Shown: in pieces, positions 54,738-64,000 of the stretch
Layout: each line of letters opens with the position of its first letter
Position numbering within the stretch: the first letter of the stretch is position 1
Source of the DNA: Morinoia aosen
Taxonomy: Eukaryota; Arthropoda; Malacostraca; Amphipoda; Talitridae
Direction of reading: 5' to 3'
NCBI GenBank assembly: GCA_030386875.1
Contig: CM059557.1
Coordinates: forward strand, 60,652,514 to 60,716,513
DNA length: 64,000 nt
Notes under the pieces: generated by a model
What the model saw: the letters and a program-made list of their open reading frames with translations, nothing else
Told to the model about the DNA's origin: nothing
The model's database searches: none
Translations under genes and position numbers: made by a program

Positions 54738-57700
54738 TTAACACTTTTTACGTAAAGGTAGTACATGGTTTTTATTACTCCTGAATGTTTTATTGCCTAT
54801 TTTGATTTCTACGTAATTTCGGTTAATTTTTGTTATAATCCCTGGACCGTTCCAGGCTAAATCAAGCTTGTTTTTTCGCATGTGATTGCGCAATAATACA
54901 CGGTCATTGAGTTCAAAATTTTTATTTTTGCGTCGAAGGTTGTGATACATGGTTCTTTCACCGGTATTATTTATTATAGTAGCTCTAACGTTTTCAACAA
55001 TGCGGGCAGCTTCCTGAGCTCGAAATCTTATTATATCAACGTTCGTGTCGTGACTGTAATTAGGTTCGAAAGTTACAGCGCTAAAGCTCGGACACGTATC
55101 GCGATTGAAAACAATGAACGAGGGTGTATCCCCCAATGTGGTATTTAAACTATTGTTTATCGCGTTCTCTGTGCTGTTGAGACACTGATCCCATTCCGTA
55201 TGCGCTAACGAATTAATGTATAGTTTTAATAAATTCGTAATTTTGCGATTATTACGTTCAACAATAGCGTTACTGTGAGGACTCCAAGGGAGGACCTCTT
55301 TTTTCGCAATACAATGAATTTGAGAGAATTTTTTAACTGCCGCAGACTTAAATTCAAGAGCTTGGTCACTTAGGAGTGTTTTAGGATAGCCAAAGGTTGA
55401 GAAGCAGCTGTCCAGACAAGAGACAACTGTATCTGCTAATCGATCTGCTGTCGCGTAAAGCTTACAGTAACGCGAAAATAAATCTATCACAATGAGAATA
55501 TATTTATTTTGCTGATCTGTGACAGGTAGAGGACCAAGGAAGTCCATTGATACCACCTCGAACGGTTCTTTAGCGATGGGAGCGTCTAATATTTTAATAG
55601 GTACAGTACAGTTGGCTTTGAGAATCTTACATACATCACACATTTTGACAAATTGACGGATTATACTCGTCTCTAATAAATGAAAATAACGCAACTTAAA
55701 TTTAAACAACGTATGCGTGGCATCAGTATGGTACAAGGAATGGATACTCAGCACCGCCTTGTGCATGAGCGATGTCGGTATAACCGAAGTGAGAATAGTA
55801 CTTTCCCTAGAGTCTATTTGTCGTCGTCTATACAGTATGTCGTTCAGAATTAAGTATTTTTGTAAGTCAGGGATCGTAGACTGTCTACGAGATAGTAATG
55901 CGTCCCTAACTTCAGAACAGAATGGGTCGAGTTGTTGCTCATTTCGAAATTCGTCTAAAGTCCATGATACGTCTTTTAACTGAGGTACGTAGTCAATCAG
56001 TCGGGGTTTTTCAGTTGATTCTGGCGCCACTTGATTTGAGGGCGTCATGTCTGTATCGTCTACGTCGGCGGTCAGTGCACCACGGCGTGTAGTCACTGGG
56101 AAAGCGTCGACCTCATTGAACTCTGCACATTCTTCGAGATCTGAGATAGTTAGATGCTGGGGTAACCTACTTAGGCAATCAGCAATTAGATTCTGTTTCC
56201 CGGGGAAATATTTTACTACGGGTTCGAAGTGTTGAACTGTTAGACACCATCTAGACATAGCAGAATCGTCAGGAAGCTTTTTGAAAAACAAGGGCTGTAA
56301 GGGTTTGTGGTCTGTGTATAAATAGATCGGATATCCAAGAATGAGATATTTAAATGCCTTCAGCGCTCTTACAATTGCTAAGAACTCTTTTTTCGTCGTT
56401 GAATAGCGCTTTTCTGTTGAATTCAAACTTTTACTGTAGTATGCAATAGCCTTCATGGATTTTTTGGAATCATTATCTTGTTGCAAAAGTACTGCTCCAA
56501 TACCATAGTTTGAAGCATCTGTAAATACATGAAAAGGCTTGGAAAAATCAGGGTGCTTTAAAACGGTATCTGATGTTAAGACAGATTTAATCTTTTCAAA
56601 AGCTTTCTGACATTCAGGCGTCCAGATAAATTCAACGTTTTTTCGTAACAATTGATAGAGAGGATATGAAATTGAACCAAACATCGGAATATGATTGCGG
56701 AAATAGTTCGCCACACCGAGAAAACTTTGTAGTTCTTTCACATTTTTTGGAATCGGGAATTTTTGTAGTTTTTCCGATTCTTTGCAACGGATTCCGTCTG
56801 CCGACACAATGTGTCCAAGATATTCAATTGAGCTTTTTAGAAAATGGCATTTTTCAAGTTTAAGGGACAGATTTCCACTACGTAGCTTCTGAAAAACACT
56901 CTGTAAATCTTTCAAATGTTGGTTCATAGTTTTTGAAAATACTAGTATATCATCAAGGAATACAAAACATAATTTACCGATGATATGTGCAAGAACAGAA
57001 GAAATAATTCTTTGAAAAACTGATGGGCTCGAGGATAACCCGAATGGCAACCTCTTGAACTGAAATTTCTCGTAACCGATACTGAACGCGGTGAATTTAC
57101 GGCATTTCTCTTCCAACTCGACCTGATGAAAGGCTGAGCGGAGATCAAGACTTGAAAAAATACAATTACCACCTAAAGAATAAAGAACCTCGTCAATCCG
57201 TGGAATGGGGTAACTTTCCTTGATAATTATTTTATTTAATTCACGAAAATCTATGACGGGTCGAATCTCACCCGACTTCTTTTTCACAATGATTAAAGGG
57301 AAATTGTATTCCGAGCTCGATGGCTCGATAATTCCTTGATCCAACATCTGTTTATTGGCTTGCAACAAATCATTTTGATACTTATGAGGAATTCGATATG
57401 GAGGGATGTTAAGTACTGGAGCATCAGGTTTTACTACAATATTATGTCGCATGACATTCGTTACTGCAATATTTTCGCCTTCTAGAGTAATTACGTCTCT
57501 AAAATTGTTTAATAAATTCATCAGTAATGGTTTAGCATCACCATTTTCACAATTTACATCGTCACACGTCAGGGGACGTCTCTCGTTACTACCTCCTTCT
57601 GATACAACATCTTTATTTTCATTAATTCCCACTTCATCAACACGATTATCGTTACCACAATGCCTCGTTTCTGCAGATACTAAACCAACGTCTTTACCAG

Positions 57701-59062
57701 AGATGGTATTGAAACTTCCACCATTAACACTGTCGACTTTGGGTAGATCCGCATCATCTCGGGCATCGCACAAATTTGCATCTCGCACAGCTTCGTGCAC
57801 GGTAGACATGTAAATCTCGTGTTCAATTTCCATGTCGTTAATTCCTTCAATCGTACTTAACATCGTATTGTCGCTCAAATATACCACGTCTTCCGAGACG
57901 TTCAAGAGCATTACAGGGACAAACCCATTTGACTTGATATCCACAACAGATTCGGCGACATAAATACCATTCGCGAGAATTGTCTTATTCATAATATACC
58001 TTCCGGGCTTAGCCTTTTTGACATACCCATTAATAACACGTAAGCTGTTTCTGGGCATTTCCACTGCTCCACAATGAACGACTATTTCTCGTTTTTTACT
58101 ATATTTCAAACCTCTCGCATGTTTCTTAGATTCTCTTATTTTCTTCGCATCCTGTTTATTTTTTACTTTCCCATTATTCTCTCGCCCTATCGTTGGGCCT
58201 TGGGTACCCTTCTCTTCTGCAGTATTTATCTCTATACTATTTTTATCGCCACTTTCCTGGCTCGCACTTTTTGATTCTCTCTGCTTCAGCAGATATCTTC
58301 TTATTTTCCTCTTATTCGCAAGCATGTCAGCCATTAGGCATTCTGGTTTACTTACAGTGTTCATAAATATCTCCCTCCTACTTTGCTCGTGCAATTCCTG
58401 CACATCATGAAACGGTACTTTAACTCCGTCAAGAACGATAAAACCTTCTTTAAAATTTAGCACGGCGTCTTGCAAAATATCTCTGCCAAGGATCACGTCA
58501 TATTTAAATTCGGCATCCTTCAAAATCAAAGCGCTGGTATTGATTTCCTTACTATTAGGCAGCGTAATACAAAGATCGAGTTCTCCTGATACTTGGCTTT
58601 TTGAATTGACACCGCTGATACTCAGAGCACTGGGCTTAATTTGCTCGTTTATACCTTTTAAATTCCGGTAACTCACTAAACATCTGTCGCTACCGCTGTC
58701 GATTAGAGCGCTCATCAATTTGTTATCATGACGTAATATAATTGTAGGCTTCTTAGAACGTCGTAATGAAAATAAACCATCGCTTTCCTTCCTTAAACGA
58801 CCTTCTTTCATTATCGTCGCTGACAAACAAACTTCTACAGGTAGTTCAGAATTTGCACCTACATCCAGTTCTTGTTCGCCTAGTAATTCGAATTTATTTT
58901 TACACAAGAAAAGCGGATCCACCACAGAAGTCGACTTTATAATAGTATCTGGTTTCAACACCACATTTTTGTTGACGAGGATAGCAGCTCCAACCCCGGG
59001 CACTGGCAACTCCTTCTCTACTGCAAGACACTCTGAATTTTCCGATTTTTCTTTGTCTACTC
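54738..59062 (-). CDS. Gypsy-3 pol: protease, reverse transcriptase, RNase H, integrase (about 1,440 aa)
   Basis: Translated in the -1 frame from the slippery site at 59063-59069; there is no suitable ATG at the start. Numbering from position 59009: protease ALIDSGSDR (Asp104-Ser-Gly) with VILGRDIL near 172-179; a Lys-rich linker; RT about 535-700 with PVIDFRELN (Asp587), LPFGLSSSPSVFQ and FLDD (684-687); RNase H with FTDASNYGIG (Asp831), Glu875 and TDHKPL (Asp900); integrase zinc ligands His1090, His1094, Cys1124 and Cys1127, then Asp1156 (VSMDF), Asp1215 (LLSDQ) and Glu1251 (IVERN), spacing D-35-E. It has no chromodomain. The protein is complete, and no stop or frameshift was found. Confidence 0.94.
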
Positions 59063-60496
59063 TAAAAAATTTTCACCCTCGCAAGATGCGGCGTAGTACG
59101 CTTCACCTCGTCCTCTACTGCGACCACGCGAAATACATTCACGTGCAAAATGACCCGTCTTCCCACAAGCGTAGCAAGCATGGCCTCGGAAATTTGATTT
59201 GCTTTGGCCTCTTTTACTCGTGCACATACTTTGAACATGACCTGCGGTATTGCACAGTGAACAAAACGACTTAGATTTATCATTATTAGTCTGTTGTGGG
59301 TTTACCACCTGAGCCTCGTGGCACTCCAAAGAACCTAAAGGTCGATCTCCGAAGTAAGCATGCTGTCTACCCCTTGGAAATCTAGCAGGTCTCCAATTGC
59401 TTCTAAAAAATGGTCTCCGACCTTGAAATCGTCGGCTGGTATTTTGTGATGCATAGAAGACCTCGGAGGACGAATCTTTCTCATCCCACTCTCCCTCTTC
59501 AGGCACGACCGCGAGATAAGTCTCTCGGGTTTGATACGGGTAATGGTTATTATTTTTGCGCGCAAGTATTTCTCTCCCCTCAGGGTTATTACGCACAGCG
59601 GAAACTAGACGAGCTAAAAGCTCCTCTGAACTTAGGAATGGTCGTGAAAATATTTTTTTACAGAAATTCTCTTCCAATAACGGAGCAAGGATTGCTGTAG
59701 CAAGGCTGAAAACAACTAGATCTCCAGAGAATTTTTTCAACTCGTTTTGATTTGTACTAGCAGTTACAAATGGATGTCTTTGTATTGCTACTTCATTACT
59801 ATTAAGAATATGATCACTCAAATTTCTTATTTTTGACATTGCCATAACCAATTGAGCAGACAATCCTTCGTTTCGTAACAGTCGTAGCTGGTTCAGGTCG
59901 CAAGCCAAGGCATGTACAGAGCGTTCACCTTTCGCTACGTAGATGTCATCGAGAATATCGATAACTTGATCAAATGAATAATTAATAGCAGGGTCTACTA
60001 ATTTTGTGACGACGCCATTAAAGTCGCCAACGCTTTTGTGTGCGCTGCGCACAAGTAACTCTTTTTTGGCGTCATCGGAAGTGACGTCGGGCAACAAACA
60101 CATATAGGATTTAAGATTTGCCACATGCGTTCTAAAGGTTTTTGTTTCGCAAAAAATCGGATCTCTGATACGAGGTCTCCCTCGAAACAAGGGAAGCTCT
60201 GCACTGGACAAAATAGTACTGCCCCTTTGTAACGTGGTTGTTATACCACCACCTGTCATCGGTCCGCTCGAGGACGTCATTGTACTAACACTCGGCGTAC
60301 TGAACGACACGGTCTGCGTGCTAACCGTGGTCGTAATTACTGTCGTGGTCTGTGGTCCAGACATAGTCACACTTGTTGGAGTATGTGCGCACGTACCAGG
60401 TAACGTACCACTAAATGCTGGCACAGAAACTCTACCGCTACCAGTAATTATACTCGTCGAACGGATAAATTCAGGATCGGAGTCAGAATCTCCCAT
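59057..60496 (-). CDS. Gypsy-3 gag, 479 aa
   Basis: Starts at ATG 60496 (MGDSDSDPEFIRSTSI), aligned with MSNSDSDEYEYIRTT of Gypsy-1/-2. It has a Thr/Val/Ser-rich N-terminus, then a capsid-like region with LLVRSAHKSVGDFN and AKGERSVHALACDLNQLR, an Arg-rich stretch, and two zinc knuckles: CSLCNTAGHVQSMC and CYACGKTGHFAREC (both C-x2-C-x4-H-x4-C). Gypsy-1 and -2 keep only one clear knuckle, the second. It ends GENFLE at the slippery site. Confidence 0.91.
   Translation of the reverse strand: MGDSDSDPEFIRSTSIITGSGRVSVPAFSGTLPGTCAHTPTSVTMSGPQTTTVITTTVSTQTVSFSTPSVSTMTSSSGPMTGGGITTTLQRGSTILSSAELPLFRGRPRIRDPIFCETKTFRTHVANLKSYMCLLPDVTSDDAKKELLVRSAHKSVGDFNGVVTKLVDPAINYSFDQVIDILDDIYVAKGERSVHALACDLNQLRLLRNEGLSAQLVMAMSKIRNLSDHILNSNEVAIQRHPFVTASTNQNELKKFSGDLVVFSLATAILAPLLEENFCKKIFSRPFLSSEELLARLVSAVRNNPEGREILARKNNNHYPYQTRETYLAVVPEEGEWDEKDSSSEVFYASQNTSRRFQGRRPFFRSNWRPARFPRGRQHAYFGDRPLGSLECHEAQVVNPQQTNNDKSKSFCSLCNTAGHVQSMCTSKRGQSKSNFRGHACYACGKTGHFARECISRGRSRGRGEAYYAASCEGENFLE
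59063..59069 (-). promoter_or_regulatory. Gypsy-3 gag-pol -1 frameshift site
   Basis: AAT TTT TTA GAG TAG in the gag frame contains T TTT TTA two codons before the stop, as in Gypsy-1 and -2 although the surrounding sequence differs. The -1 frame reads F-R-V-D-K-E-K-S into pol without a stop. Confidence 0.78.
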
Positions 60497-62068
60497 CACT
60501 TATTAAACAAGAAAACAGCAAAAACGCAAAACTCAATTTTAACAATCCCATTCACCGACGCAAAATTTCTACGCCGCAAAAAAAAACGAGTGATACCGAA
60601 TAATCTCAAAATCCTATCACCCAAAAATAAATAGATCGACGCGGCAGCGCGTTAAAATCTATCTCTCAAAATGTATGTGATCCCACCGTAAGAATTAACC
60701 TCACGGTACTAACTACAATAAAATTATCGTCAATATAAATACCAAAATCAATATGCTATCGCAGCAATTCACCTAAACACAATACCAAACAATACCTTTA
60801 TACAATAATAATCGCACCGCCACCAAAAAAGTCTTTTAAAACGAAACGATCACTATTACAGAGCATCCAATTACTACAAAATCAATTGAACGTCCGGCAG
60901 CAAACCACAAACTATTTTTAAAAATGAATTACCGTAATGACCTCAGTGATCCCACAAAATAACCAAACAAATTACTAACAAGGGAATACTGGTACACGAT
61001 TCCAATGTTATTAGTCACTTAACAACCAAATTATCGAAAAGAACTAGACGAAGAGAAAAAAAACTGACTGAGTCACACTGATTATGTCCTAAAAATGCAA
61101 GAAAAATTTATAGTTACAGGATCACTTAACTGATAACTCAGCAACGTCGCCAATGCAGCGCAGTAGCCACAGGCAGCAGGCAGAACAGCTACAGCTGATG
61201 TCACGGACGTCCAAGTAGACTGCCCAGCAACAGGAGTACCAGACGCGGCGCCGATCTCAAGGTCGTCTGGGTAGCACAGGCACGGCACAGCCAGATGTCG
61301 AGAGTGCCGGATGCCAAGGTCGTAAGGTAGCGCCGACACACAGCGTAGCAGTAGGTTGTAGCACGTAGCACGTCTCTAGTATTTTTGACGTATGTTCACG
61401 CTTCCTGAATGTGCGTAATTGCACAGATCACTGTTTATTTATACGTATTAATAACGGGAACACAGTTTCTTTAAAAACTCGAGTAAAGACACTTGGGTAT
61501 GCAATCTAGTTATCACATACACGTTTCACAATGTTCTCGAAGTTGTAGTATCACAGTAAATGTTCGTAGAATTTTATGAACACAACCACTGATGCATTCA
61601 ACTGGTAATTGACCACGTTACTTTTTTCGATGGAAATTTACGCACAATTTTATGACGCACTGATCTCCTTCTTGCTCCAGGTCGACACGCGCTTTGTAGG
61701 GCACTCCTACGGGTATATCGAAATTCAATAGGTAAGAATCCAGCATATCTTTCTCAGGAACACGTTTCACAATGAACTTAAAAACGTTATTATATACTTG
61801 CGGTGCTTCCTCAATTTCTCTTCCCGTTGCTTTAGATTCCTCCATAATAATATTGACGCTTGATCCAAAAGATTCTCTTCACACGAAGCGATGAGCAGTC
61901 CTCCACACTACGAGAAGTTCCGTAAAAACACGATCGAAGTAGAGTCACCGACGAAGCTTTTGACTCAATCTTCCGTTCCCTTCAATTACAGAAGTCACTG
62001 AACCACGTTTATAGCACAAGTCGCAATATTACAACACTCCGTGGGTACGTAATCAACTGATCCACCAG
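60497..62068 (-). other. Gypsy-3 leader
   Basis: Long (1.57 kb) leader between the 5' LTR and gag. It holds the 75-codon gene at 61618-61845. A further 85-codon frame (61082-61339) has no recognisable feature. The part next to gag is AT-rich and non-coding. Confidence 0.55.
61618..61845 (-). CDS. Gypsy-3 leader protein, 75 aa, possible relative of accessory protein A
   Basis: Starts MEESKATGREIEEAPQVYNN about 220 nt inside the 5' LTR and ends CVNFHRKK. Charged, no membrane segment. It can be aligned weakly with accessory protein A of Gypsy-1/-2: a Tyr, then an NF-type pair, a central Pro, then (K/R)-x-R(V/I) and G(D/E) followed by alternating hydrophobics. If they are related, the gene sits upstream of gag here and downstream of pol in the others. 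Otherwise it is an independent small leader frame. Function unknown. Confidence 0.42.
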   Translation of the reverse strand: MEESKATGREIEEAPQVYNNVFKFIVKRVPEKDMLDSYLLNFDIPVGVPYKARVDLEQEGDQCVIKLCVNFHRKK

Positions 62069-62298
62069 TATGCGTAATCCGTATCTAAGGGTGGATATTG
62101 AGTAGACGAGAAGACTTCAACGTGTACTTGACGTAAAGAGGTAGTAGATCCAAATGCGCTCTGCAGCGCTGAGCATGGGGCATTTATACACACAATTTGC
62201 TGACTCAGCGGCGCACGACGCCTGAGACGCACCAGTCGTGGCACTGTACTTACGTACTAAGCTACATGCGAGGATAAGTGCGTGTCCGTTTCGGCACA
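62069..62298 (-). repeat. Gypsy-3 5' LTR
   Basis: 230 bp, no difference seen from the 3' LTR. Inside it on the minus strand is CTGGTGGATCAG, sharing CTGGTGG with Gypsy-1 and -2 as a candidate primer-binding region. Confidence 0.9.
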
Positions 62299-62302
62299 TA
62301 AT

Positions 62303-64000
62303 TTTTTTTTAAATAGTTAATTTTCTATGCCCTGGGGAAAAATTTTTCTTAAACAAAAGTTGTTACAAATGTGGAGATCTAGAAGTCTGCAAATTTTCAT
62401 AGACGTAAGTCCAATTTAAAAAAGTTTCAGTTTTTTGGAAATGGTTCTCTTAAATTCAGATGACCACTGTAATCCCTTCTCCCGCTATTTACTCGACCTT
62501 GCCTCCTGCAACTATTGAGGAATACGTTTCGACAGCGCTGCTAAAGTGAAGAGTAAAGCGTGGAGCGCTTGAGATGAGCATCATAAATTTGGAAAAATTC
62601 TTTTAGCAACAGAATGAAAGATTAGGTAAGTTCATGAGTACCAGAAGAAAGTATTCTACAGGGATTTGAAGGATTTTGGCTTAAATATAAAAATACATAT
62701 AATGAAAACAAATGTTTTCGTTTGATACCCCTTCGTATTATCTCATGACACTCATATAAAATCGCGACGGGTAGGAAAACGAACAAGATTGTTATTTTCG
62801 TCATCTAATATCCATTGCATTTGGTTCATAATATGTTGATTATGAAAATTCAGAATTTTATTCGTTGTTACTCTCAAACCATTATCTCCACGACCAGTAA
62901 CACCTCATTGGTGTTGCGAACTGATGACAGAACACCTTAAGAACGTTTTCATACAAGATATTCCCATCAACCAATAAGCTTTGAAATTAGAGCCAGCTTC
63001 AGCAGCTTGACTTTCATTTTAATCAAGTAATATATAGATCTCTCTATTCGATCAGTAATTTATGGAAGCATCTAGTATTACTTTATTATTATAAGAATTT
63101 TACTTGTACAGAAATCATCCGAGTTTTCTAAACACTTCGTTTTCTTCTTCATTTCAGTAAGTTATTGTAAAGAATTAGCTGTTAAAGTAAAATGTAGCAC
63201 CCATTTCTTATGATGAAATTCACATAGCTCATGATTGTTCAAGCGTATTGCCTGGCATATACAAGTTTTTCTCCGCTTACTCACCGTTCGCGATGAGGTT
63301 TTGCGTGTTTCGGCTTATTATAATTTTGATGATGCATTTTGATAATAATTATTACCTCATGTTTCTCGCCCGTAATCATGGATAGCTTAGATATTTTTCG
63401 TTTTGTTTGAATTGGTATATATAACAATGTTCTTGCCATTGATAAAGTTGTCTTATTTGTAACCGCTTTCAATCCATTTCAACTTGTGGTATCCGGGGCG
63501 CGTTCATGTCAAAAGCTAGCCGCTGCCCCCATTCTATCATGATCACCTGTGTACAAATCATTCTCTATCGAAACTACATGTTAATTTGAATAAGAAGACT
63601 AAAATATTACAAATTGTACAATTATATATTGCTGTCGTAATTTTCGTCACGATAAGTTGTGAGAATTTCATTAGTATTTCATTCTTTTGCGGGAATATAA
63701 ATAATAGATATCAACTGACCTAACTCTAGAGACACTGAACGAACTTCTTGGAGAGTCGGTAGCTAAAATACACACATTTAAAGACCGTTCGTTCTGTGTC
63801 ATAATAGTTCTTCGTTAAGCAAAGAATATTAATGGTCAAAAAGCTGTCGTTACGTAGTTCTTACATAATTAAGTTAATATAATTATTAACTGCCATCTGA
63901 TAACTGTACGTAGATAATGCTAGTTTGTGCAGGATGTTTCACGACAAGAGGTACACAATTTCACAAGTAGAATATGGCCAGATTTTTCTTCTATGAAATT
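62303..64000. other. Non-coding stretch at the right edge
   Basis: AT-rich with no gene, RNA or mobile-element end that I can support. Open frames are below 65 codons and lack motifs. Confidence 0.45.

Larger units (their letters stand above)
52379..62298 (-). mobile_element. Gypsy-3: apparently intact Ty3/Gypsy-type element, 9.92 kb
   Basis: Bounded by 230-bp LTRs that look identical, with a TAAT target duplication (52375-52378, 62299-62302). Minus-strand order: LTR, leader with a small gene, gag, pol by -1 frameshift, accessory gene B, LTR. The polypurine tract ggtgggggaggtg is just inside the 3' LTR. Gag and Pol are open with all catalytic residues, so this is the best candidate in the window for a recently or still mobile element. 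It is a distant relative of Gypsy-1 and -2: same order, same slippery site, clearly diverged proteins. Confidence 0.93.

Overview
The window is eukaryotic nuclear DNA from an arthropod, most likely an insect with a repeat-rich genome. The evidence is a THAP/P-element-type gene with GT-AG introns, a mariner fragment, piggyBac-like MITEs and three envelope-less Ty3/Gypsy-type elements, set in AT-rich DNA with no compact gene order. I cannot name the species. I saw no tRNA, rRNA or CRISPR array.

Left third (1-22.5 kb). A split gene on the minus strand enters from the left edge. It has a THAP zinc-finger exon (8245-7951), two short Ser/Pro/Thr linker exons that are duplicates of each other (4318-4199 and 2862-2531), and a large P-element/THAP9-type transposase exon (1513 to beyond position 1) with one frameshift. 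Splice phases agree across all four exons. Its introns hold three MITEs. Further right are three copies of a coding-looking repeat, a decayed zinc-finger/transposon-type gene (14.0-16.7 kb) and a family of palindromic AT-rich repeats (20.0-22.4 kb).

Middle (22.5-52.2 kb). This is a four-level nest of insertions. Two ~1.92-kb direct repeats (22540-24463, 50280-52193) act as the LTRs of one outer element, with 4-bp duplication ACCC. Inside it is a minus-strand Gypsy element, here Gypsy-1 (25863-46723, duplication ATTG). Inside Gypsy-1 pol is a plus-strand relative, Gypsy-2 (32499-42996, duplication TTGG). Inside Gypsy-2 pol is a rearranged mariner (36728-37475, duplication TA). LTR-pair divergence is greater for the outer element than for the inner ones, as the nesting order predicts.

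Right (52.2-64 kb). A third, more distant Gypsy element, Gypsy-3 (52379-62298, minus strand), has LTRs that look identical and open gag and pol frames. It appears intact. The rest is AT-rich DNA with no recognisable gene.

How the parts work together. All three Gypsy elements make Gag, then Pol by an apparent -1 frameshift at the same heptamer, T TTT TTA. All three also carry two small extra genes not found in ordinary Gypsy elements. One encodes a ~105-residue protein starting MGNR(V/M)(S/T), an N-myristoylation-type start, followed by one membrane-spanning segment. The other encodes a 73-75-residue protein that lies after pol in Gypsy-1 and -2, while its possible counterpart in Gypsy-3 lies before gag. 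This conserved accessory module is the best candidate for something undescribed.
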